A stretch of 36,284 nucleotides of DNA from contig DIWQ01000001.1 of assembly GCA_002423555.1 (NCBI GenBank), forward strand, positions 3,212-39,495. Direction: 5' to 3'. The notes under the pieces were generated by a model. The model was not told where the DNA came from and searched no databases. It worked only from the letters and a program-made list of their open reading frames with translations. Positions 15,912 to 23,881 of the stretch are shown here, in pieces (position 1 is the stretch's first letter; every line of letters begins with the position of its first letter). This DNA is from Patescibacteria group bacterium UBA6102 (GTDB lineage Bacteria; Patescibacteriota; Minisyncoccia; Minisyncoccales; UBA5738). Position numbers and translations under genes: made by a program.

Positions 15912-15938
15912 TCTATACCAACCCCAAACGCTTGTCAA
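15910..15938 (-). promoter_or_regulatory. arsR promoter
   Basis: Minus-strand TTGACA (15938-15933), 17-bp spacer and TAGAAT (15915-15910). The expected start site is only about 12 nt from the ATG, so the leader is very short and lacks a ribosome site. Confidence 0.85.
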
Positions 15939-16019
15939 ACAAAAAAACCGCCCGCCAGACAGCCTTTTGCAATCCCCCTCCAATACCCTCCTAACAAACC
16001 TGCCAAATTGCCCTTGGCT

Positions 16020-16320
16020 TCAAACAGATTTGTCTTTATTTTTCTCTGTTTCTAAAATTTTTTTTACTTCGCGATCAAAATTCGTATTTTTTGCCGTCGG
16101 CGGCAGTTATCCGGAAATTCCGGATAACTGAATTTTCATCCAATTCTTGCTCCAAAAATATATTTTTCAAATGTTCGTTGACTGTGCGCACATCAACATC
16201 AAAAAGCTCGGCAATCAATTTTTGCGAAAGCCAAACATTTTCATCCTCAATCCTGACATGGATTCTATTCCCGCCACCCAAAGATTGATATATGACAATT
16301 TGCGATTTTTGATTTTCCAT
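16020..16320 (-). pseudogene. RhuM-family remnant
   Basis: From ATG 16320 the frame encodes MENQKSQIVIYQSLGGGNRI and continues with VWLSQKLIAELFDVDVRTVN and the EQELDENSVIRNFRITAADGKKYEF block, the N-terminal KilA-N-like/HTH part of virulence-RhuM proteins. RhuM proteins are normally about 300 residues; this one stops after 81. Past the stop, a shifted frame reads FDREVKKILETEKNKDKSV, which may be the far C-terminus. An internal deletion plus frameshift is the simplest reading. RhuM genes are often near restriction loci, as here. Confidence 0.65.
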
Positions 16321-16361
16321 AATCTCATTTTACCACAAAACCCATAATCCCATCCGACAAT

Positions 16362-16397
16362 TTAAATCCATATTTAAATCCGTATTTAAATCAGTAC
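16362..16397. repeat. Three tandem 12-bp units
   Basis: TTAAATCCATAT, TTAAATCCGTAT and TTAAATCAGTAC follow each other directly, upstream (minus strand) of the RhuM remnant. Confidence 0.65.
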
Positions 16398-16429
16398 CGA
16401 ATCCATCATCAAATTTTCCCCAAATCTTA

Positions 16430-16610
16430 AGGGCTCTTCCACAAATAATATCCGCATCTTGCTTGCATCTTTACCCCATATTTCATTTTTCCTTGGTCGC
16501 AATATTTTCGTTGTAGCGAATGCTACACCTCAAATATTGTTCGGTCGGAAAAACGAAATCTGAGACAAATCTGACAACCAATCTGAGGACATTCTTTGTG
16601 GAAGAGCCCC
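16430..16610. mobile_element. Palindromic MITE-like element
   Basis: The ends GGGCTCTTCCACAAA (left) and TTTGTGGAAGAGCCC (right) are perfect 15-bp inverted repeats, and pairing continues imperfectly to the centre, where CAATATTT...GTAGC faces GCTAC...AAATATTG across a GAAT loop. The whole 181 bp can fold into one hairpin. The termini recall ISL3-type inverted repeats, an unverified similarity. No transposase is present and no 8-bp target duplication is evident. It lies at the 3' end of a broken reading frame. Confidence 0.6.
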
Positions 16611-16790
16611 AAGCGGTAACCATCCCCAAAATCCCTTACCCGCCTTTCCCGTTTTGCGTAACAAACAGAACACCCAACCGCTTCCCGTCTTTGATGAAAT
16701 CAGTAAATCTTTCCTTGACCTCAAACACATCCATATCCCGCGGGTTTTGAAAACCATAGTTAGCGGTAATTTTATCTCCAATTCTTATGG
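16611..16790 (-). pseudogene. Remnant of an unidentified protein, cut by the palindromic element
   Basis: The frame IGDKITANYGFQNPRDMDVF continues VKERFTDFIKDGKRLGVLFV then TQNGKGG, an in-frame TAA, and GILGMVTAW, running straight into the palindromic element. The sequence is protein-like (the end resembles a CBS-type LG(I/M)VT strand), but there is no good start codon, one internal stop and no C-terminus. It may once have been the gene downstream of 16785-17066. Confidence 0.4.
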
Positions 16791-17066
16791 CTGTGGGTTG
16801 AAATACTCCCATATTGTTTCAATAATCATGCGGGCGGCTTCTTCGGCGGTGGTGTTTTCGGAACCGCAGGCAGTTCGCAATTTTTTGTTTTCGCGCAAAT
16901 CGCATAAATTGATAATCTCTCGCTTTAAATTTGCGTAAAGCCAATCCATCTTGTTTTTGGGCAATCCATGGATTAAATCAAATTCAAAATCCCCGGCCAA
17001 ATACAACTCCAGCGCCCCCTTGATTGTTGTCGGAAAAAGCTCTTCCTCCGCGTCTTTGTTGACCAT
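16785..17066 (-). CDS. Hypothetical protein (93 aa)
   Basis: A 93-residue soluble, acidic protein (MVNKDAEEELFPTTIKGALE ... MIIETIWEYFNPQP) predicted to be mostly helical. No ribosome site is evident and I recognise no family. It is followed by gene debris and preceded by about 170 bp holding another fragment (ETTKIVEERLRDILKDDWKK, about 17133-17210), so the whole stretch looks like eroded accessory sequence. Confidence 0.45.
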   Translation of the reverse strand: MVNKDAEEELFPTTIKGALELYLAGDFEFDLIHGLPKNKMDWLYANLKREIINLCDLRENKKLRTACGSENTTAEEAARMIIETIWEYFNPQP

Positions 17067-17237
17067 ATAGTTTTGCTATTTTGCAGAATTTAATTTTACT
17101 CTTCATTAATATTTTTAAACGACATAGTTTTTGGCTATCTGGGGTAATATTTTTTCCAGTCATCTTTTAAGATGTCCCGAAGCCTTTCCTCCACTATTTT
17201 TGTTGTTTCAATTTTTAATAACGTAATTTAAAAATTC

Positions 17238-18773
17238 TTAATTTTCACCCGAAATTGCTGGATGTATCTCTCTATAATCATCTGGAAAAAGTTCTTTTGC
17301 ATTATTATATTCCTCTCTAAAGTAGTTAAACATAAATGGTTGGAATGCCCACATCCTTTTTTCATCATTTGTTTTATTAGTCATAAATTTTTTTATTCCA
17401 ACCTTGTTTATGACTTGCATTGTTTTCTCAAAGTCATCGGTAGAACAAACGGAATACGGCATTGTTTTTAATAAATCTTTTTTGATGCCTATTTCGTCAA
17501 ACTTCGCGGCCACCATAGTATCTAATTCCTGGACAATAATTTTATCTCCGTAAAGATACCAATCCTCTAATGTAACTACTAATGGGAAATTTAGTTTTTT
17601 ATTGTTGGGAAAATTTAAATAGAAATTATTTAAATAATCTAATATTGATTTGTAAATTTGCACTATAAAATCAGCCATCAAATTTAAATCCTCGTTTAAA
17701 ATTTTGTTATCCTCTAATAAAATTTTAGCTTCGGCGCGAAGTTTTTTAGTTTTACACTCAATAAATAGATTGCAATCGCTATCCGTTAGTATCCAGTCGA
17801 CTGTTTGCTTCTTATTTTTACCTACAAAGTATTCGGTTTCGCATAAAATTTGATATCTGCTATCGGTAATTGATTTTACTAAAGCTTCACCTATATAATT
17901 TTGGTAGGATTTTCCAAATGGATTAGAAAATGCCGGCTCATTGCATATCTCATAGTAAATTCCATCAGTAAACCGCCTAAATAGAAAAGTTGGGATGGGG
18001 CAAACCAAGCTATCCTTTTTATTGTAATCAGTTCTGATTAGAGGGGTTGCTCTTAATTGATTAAAGGAGTAAGAAAAATCTTGATTATATAGCTGCGTTT
18101 CTTTAATTTTTTCTCTCACGGAGACCATATCAATACAAAAATGATCCAAGAATCTGTCAAATTTTAATTTATCAATTCCACCAATAAACAAGGTGGGGGG
18201 ATAATGTAAGACGAAATTATTTAAATATATACCAATAATCGCGAGCCCAAGTGTATAAAGTTCCTTTGTCGTTAGTCCGATATTTTTTTGAATAATCAGA
18301 TTTAACTCTGAATTACTAAATATTTTATAATACCGTGTGATCCAAATAAGATTCGGATTTGATTGCCACGGGAATTGCCTATGTGAAATTCGATACAATT
18401 CAAGTAAAATATTTTCCTTGAATAGATTGGCATATTTGATAGAAATAATATTTTCCAAGTCTTTAATCTCATTTACTGCCTTGGAAAAATAATGCCATTG
18501 CTTAATTGTTTTTCCCGATGACGAATTATTATAATCTGCATTTAATATTATTTCTTTAACTAAAATCTCAAGTTCCCATTCGTAAACTTTTTTATCGTAT
18601 CTAGAAACCGCCCTTAAAAAAGCTGGATCAACTTGAATGTCGTTTGGCAGTGCTTGGCCAAATTGAAGATATTGAAAATATGCGCGAGTTACAGCAAGCG
18701 AATCCATTAAAGGAAATTGTCTTAGATAATTCCTTAATGGCTTGTATGATTCATAAATAAGCGATTCCCTCAT
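17238..18773 (-). CDS. PD-(D/E)XK nuclease-domain protein of unknown family
   Basis: A 511-residue protein whose base composition is visibly more AT-rich than its neighbours, suggesting recent transfer. Near residues 315-345 it has YFVGKNKKQTVDWILTDSDC followed by NLFIECKTKK: Asp326, then Glu339-Cys-Lys341, the core of a PD-(D/E)XK nuclease. A preceding helix FGKSYQNYIGEALVKSI could supply a further acidic residue (Glu297). The first 290 residues are helical, unrecognised and may bind DNA or sense a signal. It follows res on the same strand after 165 bp. Its ATG overlaps the stop of a 12-codon minigene. A role as an extra restriction nuclease is inference from motif and position. Confidence 0.75.
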   Translation of the reverse strand: MRESLIYESYKPLRNYLRQFPLMDSLAVTRAYFQYLQFGQALPNDIQVDPAFLRAVSRYDKKVYEWELEILVKEIILNADYNNSSSGKTIKQWHYFSKAVNEIKDLENIISIKYANLFKENILLELYRISHRQFPWQSNPNLIWITRYYKIFSNSELNLIIQKNIGLTTKELYTLGLAIIGIYLNNFVLHYPPTLFIGGIDKLKFDRFLDHFCIDMVSVREKIKETQLYNQDFSYSFNQLRATPLIRTDYNKKDSLVCPIPTFLFRRFTDGIYYEICNEPAFSNPFGKSYQNYIGEALVKSITDSRYQILCETEYFVGKNKKQTVDWILTDSDCNLFIECKTKKLRAEAKILLEDNKILNEDLNLMADFIVQIYKSILDYLNNFYLNFPNNKKLNFPLVVTLEDWYLYGDKIIVQELDTMVAAKFDEIGIKKDLLKTMPYSVCSTDDFEKTMQVINKVGIKKFMTNKTNDEKRMWAFQPFMFNYFREEYNNAKELFPDDYREIHPAISGEN

Positions 18774-18808
18774 AAATTTGTTATCGCATTTGATTTACCT
18801 GTTATCAT
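18770..18808 (-). CDS. Leader minigene (12 aa) coupled to the nuclease gene
   Basis: AGGAG lies 9 nt before ATG 18808, which opens MITGKSNAITNL and a TGA whose last bases overlap the ATG of the 511-residue gene. The large gene has no ribosome site of its own, so ribosomes ending the minigene could reinitiate there. It could alternatively be the remains of a frameshifted original start. Confidence 0.45.
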   Translation of the reverse strand: MITGKSNAITNL

Positions 18809-18937
18809 AAAATTATTCTCCTAAAACTTCGCTTATACTAGTTGCGACTTTGAAATTTACTCCCAAGGACTTGAAATGGACATTGCCACAATCAATTTAT
18901 GGTTTTCGGTTTTGCGGCTTCCGCTGTGGTTGACGGT

Positions 18938-21772
18938 TTATGCGATGCTTAATAAGCTCGATATTGTGGAGTGGACGGTGATTTTTTCTGTGGGGATGAT
19001 TGCGTAGCGCCAGGGTTTTGTGATGCCGTATTTGCCGATGTTTTTGTTCACCGTTTCGCAGTATTTATCGGCGGTTTGTTTTTTTGCTTGCACCGATAGA
19101 TCATTAATTTCGCTCTCAGGTTTGACTTCGATCATTACGATTTCGTTTTTCAATTCGGCGACAAAATCCGGTTCATAGCGGTGGATGGAATCGCCCTGCT
19201 CGTCGCGCCAATACAAGCCGTCAAATTGGTTGGGCGCGGGCCGAAGCCAATCTTCAACCGCTTCGTCGCGATCCAGAAGATATGCCAACCTTGCTTCATC
19301 GGAAGAATCAAAACGATATTTGGAATGGCAGGCCTTGTTAAAATATCCGTAGAGCATTTTTGCCGAAAATGTATCCGCTTGCGAGTCAAGAGCAACTATT
19401 TTTTCTCCAAGTAATTCCGAAATGCCATAATCCTCCGAATATGGCTTCGATTCCCGCAGGTCCGATTCCAGATAACCTTCCGATTTCAATTCCTTATGAT
19501 CTAAAATTTGCTTGTATATGTCATCGGCGATACTTGCCGCATTGCTTTCAATAATCAAGGCCAGATTGTCTTCGTCAATTGCTTTTTTGCGGTAATGCGC
19601 CACGGTTTGTTCGGCCAATTTCAAAAGCAAAGGTTTCTGCGCCGAGTCTTCGTAATTTATGAGCGGCTCGCTCAAAAGAGCCGCAATGATGGTATTCCGC
19701 GGCGGTTGCCTGGCATAAGAGCCAAAACTGCTGATCCGCGTTATTTCGGGAATTCGCCGCCCCGGAACATCTTCGTTGAATAAGTTTTTTTCGCGGTTTG
19801 ATTGCAGCTGTTCTTCAAGAATCGCTCTTTCGTTGGTGTAGCCGCGCAAAACGCTTGTGTTCAAATCAAAATCAGCAATATGGATTTCGCCAAAATGCGG
19901 CGTCAATATCAAACGAGGAATGGGAATGTTTCTTTCTTCCAAAATTTTCGCGGATTGTTGCGAAATTTTGACAAGCTCCCCTCTCGTCGCGGCGCCAAAC
20001 AAGCCGAACAAAGTATCCGGCCCAAAACCGGTCTCAACCGGCGCGCCGCCGGTTTGCTGTTTGTGATAGCCGGAAAATGTAAGGTTTTTAATAGTTTCTT
20101 TTGCCAGATTACCAACCAGTTCCTCTTTCTTGGTTTCAACAAATTTAGCCCTTACAATTTCATCTATATTCATCATTTGCGGCGAATTGGAAACAAATTC
20201 TTCGGCTTTTTCAACGACCTCTTTCATCACAACTTCATTTTGCGTAATTTCGTTTTTTACATTATCAAGAATAACCGGCGAAACTTGCGTCAAAATTTTA
20301 ATTTCTTTGGTTTCTTTTTCGGAAATCTGTTCCACTTGGCCTTGGATAAGCGGCGAATCTTTGGCAAGCGCCACGACTTTGGCAAACTGTTCGTGAGCCA
20401 CGAGCACCAGCCGATCCACCAACGGCACCCCCGTGCGTTCCCCGTAGGGCAGGCGCAGTCCGCGGCCGATTGTCTGCTCGGTTAATATCGCGGCGGCGGC
20501 TTCGCGCAAAGGCGCGATTGTGTACACATTAGTAACATCCCACCCTTCCTTGAGCATATTCACGTGAATGACGATTTCCACCGGATTATCGGCGCGTTCA
20601 AGCGAAAGCAAAAGCTCAATGTTGTCGTCGGCCTCTTTTCCGCGCAGTTTTGTGTGTATTTCAATCACTTTGCCTTTAAATTCTCCACCACGAAAATCAT
20701 CGCTGTCAATCAATTTTCTAAGTGCTTCGGCGTGCTTTGTGTCTTTGGCCACCACAAGCAAAACCGGCTTTACGAGCGGTTTATTGTTTTCCGCGGCGTA
20801 TTCCTTCAAAGCGTTTTTTGCCCGTTCGTGAAAAAACGCCGCCAGCTGCAATTTTCGCGCATCAGTTTCGATTGAATCAGTGTCAAATTGGCCAAAATCA
20901 ACATCCGCCTCCGTTCCCACCCACGGATCTTTAACAAGCTTTCCTCGGATCGCGTCGCCAAGATTGTATGAATACAAAACATTCCGCATTTTGATCTGCC
21001 GCGCCTTTTTGCCCGTTCCCCGTGTACCAAGATATGGCGTGGCAGTCATTTCCAGACCGAACAACGGATCAAGAATATCCAACGCGCCAAGCGCCGCGTC
21101 GGCGTGGTAATGATGCGCTTCGTCAAGCATTACCACCAGATCGTCGTGCTCTTTAAGATAATCAAAATATGACTCCCCGGCGGTTTCCCACGCTTTGGTG
21201 ATACCGCGCTCGTTGTCCATATCTTTCTGGGCAAATTGCTGGATATTGAAAATGTTTATTTCAATTTGATTGCCGAACAAAGTATGACTGCGTTGATTGG
21301 CATAATTTTCAGTGGTGATAACTTTGGCAGTATTGATGCTTATCTCCTGAATGCCGCGAAAAACATATTTTGGATTACTGGCCTTGCTGAAATCGTCGTA
21401 AAGTTTGCGATAGATGGTTAAATTCGGCGCGACGATCAAAAAATGCTGGATATTGTAAACCAGATACATATAAGCGACAAAAGCGCCCATCAGCCTCGTT
21501 TTGCCCACGCCAGTCGCCAAAGCAAAGGTAAAGGCGGGAAACGCTCTTTCAAATTCTTCAAACTCGCGGGCTTCGGGCACGTCGGCAAAGTATGCCTTGC
21601 TGGTTGCCAAAATATCCGCAATATCGGCGCCAGTTTTCTTTTTCAAGCGCGTTAATAATTTTTGTCCGGCGGGCGCCTGCAAATAATCGGCAAAAAGCTG
21701 TAAACTTTTTACCTGCGGCACCCGCAAGCTCATCGCGCCGTTTATGTATTTGATCGCTTCTTCTGGTTTCAT
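18938..21772 (-). CDS. res: Type III restriction enzyme Res subunit (SF2 helicase plus nuclease)
   Basis: A 944-residue protein, usual length for type III Res. Helicase motifs: Walker A in FALATGVGKTR (residues 86-93), DEAH (217-220), TAT in LEMTATPYLG and QTIGRGLR (433-440). The C-terminal nuclease has EPDFVAELKNEIVMIEVKPE, with Asp869 and Glu882-Val-Lys884 of the PD-(D/E)XK site. It should translocate or signal along DNA in a complex with Mod and cut unmodified sites. It starts 5 nt after mod. All catalytic residues are present, so it is probably active. Confidence 0.92.
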   Translation of the reverse strand: MKPEEAIKYINGAMSLRVPQVKSLQLFADYLQAPAGQKLLTRLKKKTGADIADILATSKAYFADVPEAREFEEFERAFPAFTFALATGVGKTRLMGAFVAYMYLVYNIQHFLIVAPNLTIYRKLYDDFSKASNPKYVFRGIQEISINTAKVITTENYANQRSHTLFGNQIEINIFNIQQFAQKDMDNERGITKAWETAGESYFDYLKEHDDLVVMLDEAHHYHADAALGALDILDPLFGLEMTATPYLGTRGTGKKARQIKMRNVLYSYNLGDAIRGKLVKDPWVGTEADVDFGQFDTDSIETDARKLQLAAFFHERAKNALKEYAAENNKPLVKPVLLVVAKDTKHAEALRKLIDSDDFRGGEFKGKVIEIHTKLRGKEADDNIELLLSLERADNPVEIVIHVNMLKEGWDVTNVYTIAPLREAAAAILTEQTIGRGLRLPYGERTGVPLVDRLVLVAHEQFAKVVALAKDSPLIQGQVEQISEKETKEIKILTQVSPVILDNVKNEITQNEVVMKEVVEKAEEFVSNSPQMMNIDEIVRAKFVETKKEELVGNLAKETIKNLTFSGYHKQQTGGAPVETGFGPDTLFGLFGAATRGELVKISQQSAKILEERNIPIPRLILTPHFGEIHIADFDLNTSVLRGYTNERAILEEQLQSNREKNLFNEDVPGRRIPEITRISSFGSYARQPPRNTIIAALLSEPLINYEDSAQKPLLLKLAEQTVAHYRKKAIDEDNLALIIESNAASIADDIYKQILDHKELKSEGYLESDLRESKPYSEDYGISELLGEKIVALDSQADTFSAKMLYGYFNKACHSKYRFDSSDEARLAYLLDRDEAVEDWLRPAPNQFDGLYWRDEQGDSIHRYEPDFVAELKNEIVMIEVKPESEINDLSVQAKKQTADKYCETVNKNIGKYGITKPWRYAIIPTEKITVHSTISSLLSIA

Positions 21773-21777
21773 AGTGT

Positions 21778-23397
21778 TTAGTCGTTATTCTCTTCCGCCG
21801 CTTCAATGTCAACTTCCTCCAAGGCGGTTTCTTTGATCGGTAGCAGATATTCTTTTTTGCCGAAATGACACGCCTTCAAAACCGATTGCGGGATTTTCTT
21901 GATCGTGATACGACTATCAATTTTGTCGGCTCCGGGTTCAAAATTTTTGGGACAAACGATCAGCGATTCGCCATCCAAAAGATGCGCCGCAATTTGCCGA
22001 ACCATTCCGCAAGTCAGAAGCTGGGTGGTAATGTAAAGATAATTTTTCCCCTGTCCCGCGCCGTGTTTCCAGTATTCGGTTTGGCTCGGCTGATATGTAA
22101 AATTCATAAGCTTGCACATCGCCTTTATAAGCTTGGTTTCATTATAAAAACTGTCAATCACCGGATTGCCAAACTCATCCTTTACAATAAAACTTGGTGC
22201 CAGCTCATAAAACTTATATGCCCCGCTGCCTTGCCAATTCACCGCCTTACTAATGCCTCCCTGATCGCTCCCATCAATCACCTTATCCAGCCGCACCTTG
22301 CAATGCGTATAAGCATGTTCCCCCATCTCAATCCCGATATACCTCCTCCCCATCTTATGCGCCACCGCCGCGGTAGTGCCAGAGCCAAGGAAAGAATCAA
22401 GAACAAAATCAGATTTATCTGATCCAAGTTGAATGATTCTTTGCATTAATTTTTCTGGTTTCGGAGTTCCAAAAATATCTTCTCCAAACAATACTTTAAT
22501 TTCTCTTTTCGCATCTTGATTATGCCCCACCTCTTGGTATGTCCATAGAGTCATAGCAACAATCCCATCTCTGACTTCCGATAAAAATCTTTTGATACGA
22601 GGAACTCCATCTCCATTTTGTCCAAAATAAATTCGATTATCTTTTTTGAATTCTTCAAATCTTTCCCTAGATAATCTCCACGAATAACCCGTTGGAGGAA
22701 AAACTTTTCGACCATTCGGCCCCGTTATTTCGTAAACATTTGACTCTACCGCGGGGCCTACAGAAAAATTATCTGATTGCCACAAACCACGCGGGTCATT
22801 ATCAAAATTTTGATATCTATCATTGGCTGCCTCGCTTCTTACCAATTTATTTAATGTAAAATTTAAGGTTTTGTTTTTTGCATAAACAAGGATTGCATCA
22901 TGCGACCTCGAAAGTGTTTTTTTGAGGTTTATTGGGGCATAGGATCGTTGCCAAATTACTTCATCAACAAAATTTCTTCTATCAAAAACTTCATCACATA
23001 ATACCTTTAAATAATGGCTTTCCTCCGCGTCAATTGAAATCCAAATACTGCCATTGTTTGGATCAAGAAGCATCCTTAACAATTCTAATCTTGGTTTCAT
23101 TAGTGAAAGCCAAGTGCTATGTTCCACACAATCGTCGTAATGATCAAAAGCACCACCTGTATTATAAGGAGGGTCAATGTAAATGCATTTTATCCTGCCT
23201 TCGTATTCGGGCAAAAGCGCTTTGAGTGCCAAAAGATTGTCGCCGTGGATGATCATATTTTCGGTGTTCGGATCGTTGGCGCAATTTGAAAGCTCCGGGT
23301 TTTCTTCCAAAATCCGCGGCTCAATATTGGCAATATCATATTCGGGATTATTCTTCCCGATCCAAGTAAGTTCTAATTTTTGTTTGTTATTATTCAT
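21778..23397 (-). CDS. mod: Type III-like DNA methyltransferase (Mod), beta class
   Basis: From ATG 23397 the protein is 539 residues. Motif order is IV first (CIYIDPPYNTGG, residues 72-82), then motif I later (DSFLGSGTTAAVAHKMGRRY, FxGxG at 336-340), as in beta-class N6-adenine/N4-cytosine methyltransferases; DPPY usually means N6-adenine. The opening ENMIIHGDNLLALKALLPEY is standard for Mod. The segment between motifs IV and I plus the C-terminal region should hold target recognition. A TTG 15 nt upstream is a less likely start. It lies between the 157-residue accessory gene and res, with 5-nt gaps on both sides. Specificity cannot be read from sequence. Confidence 0.92.
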   Translation of the reverse strand: MNNNKQKLELTWIGKNNPEYDIANIEPRILEENPELSNCANDPNTENMIIHGDNLLALKALLPEYEGRIKCIYIDPPYNTGGAFDHYDDCVEHSTWLSLMKPRLELLRMLLDPNNGSIWISIDAEESHYLKVLCDEVFDRRNFVDEVIWQRSYAPINLKKTLSRSHDAILVYAKNKTLNFTLNKLVRSEAANDRYQNFDNDPRGLWQSDNFSVGPAVESNVYEITGPNGRKVFPPTGYSWRLSRERFEEFKKDNRIYFGQNGDGVPRIKRFLSEVRDGIVAMTLWTYQEVGHNQDAKREIKVLFGEDIFGTPKPEKLMQRIIQLGSDKSDFVLDSFLGSGTTAAVAHKMGRRYIGIEMGEHAYTHCKVRLDKVIDGSDQGGISKAVNWQGSGAYKFYELAPSFIVKDEFGNPVIDSFYNETKLIKAMCKLMNFTYQPSQTEYWKHGAGQGKNYLYITTQLLTCGMVRQIAAHLLDGESLIVCPKNFEPGADKIDSRITIKKIPQSVLKACHFGKKEYLLPIKETALEEVDIEAAEENND

Positions 23398-23402
23398 AAT
23401 AA

Positions 23403-23876
23403 TTAAGACCAATTGAAAGTTTTTAGCCTATTCCTTGGTATCGTTCTGGATAATTCTGATCCTCTACACTTAATGTGCAAGCTGGTACTTGGCTCCCAAG
23501 ACACGGAAATATTCGCAGGTGTTCTTTCTAGGGTTAGCCTCAAATCATCTATATCTTCCCATTCTAAAGTGCAAATCTCTTTATCGGAACATACGAGGCA
23601 AATTAATAAATTCCGGCTAATATCTATAGATCTTAGTTTATCAATGTCCATTTCGTTAAAAGTAAAATTGCACACACTTTCCCCTTTCCTACGATTTGTT
23701 ATTTGCGAAGTCCATTTTATATAAATCCTATGTGTTGTAGCATTGTCCGTTACCTCATAAGCACCCCAACCATAAGAATCGTTTCTTTCTATTAGTTTCA
23801 AATTTATCAAGGGATTTCTAATAATTTGAGAAAGTACGGCCCCATGATAAAGCTCAAATTGTGCTGTAGTTGGCAT
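23403..23876 (-). CDS. Unrecognised accessory protein of the restriction island (157 aa)
   Basis: Starting at ATG 23876, 3 nt after the helicase stop (a GTG at 23897 overlapping the helicase is an alternative, giving 164 aa). The protein reads FELYHGAVLSQIIRNPLINL, WGAYEV, YIKWTS, CNFTFNEMDIDKLRSI, LLICLVCSDKEICTLEWEDI and ends SRTIPRNRLKTFNWS. The alternating strands and terminal IPRNRL give the look of a compact beta-rich domain. It carries no catalytic motif I can point to. I have an impression of similar proteins near restriction genes, but cannot name the family. Related helicase-mod-res loci, as I recall, often have a different small protein (DUF4391) in this slot. Gene real: high confidence; function unknown. 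Confidence 0.75.
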   Translation of the reverse strand: MPTTAQFELYHGAVLSQIIRNPLINLKLIERNDSYGWGAYEVTDNATTHRIYIKWTSQITNRRKGESVCNFTFNEMDIDKLRSIDISRNLLICLVCSDKEICTLEWEDIDDLRLTLERTPANISVSWEPSTSLHIKCRGSELSRTIPRNRLKTFNWS

Positions 23877-23881
23877 ATATT

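Noticed and set aside
16362..16397. CRISPR-like array
   Set aside because: The three 12-bp units are directly adjacent with no spacers, and no cas gene is present anywhere in the window.
16530..16781. 83-codon minus-strand frame across the palindromic element
   Set aside because: Part of it is the palindrome itself, it starts at TTG, and another frame over the same bases is more protein-like.
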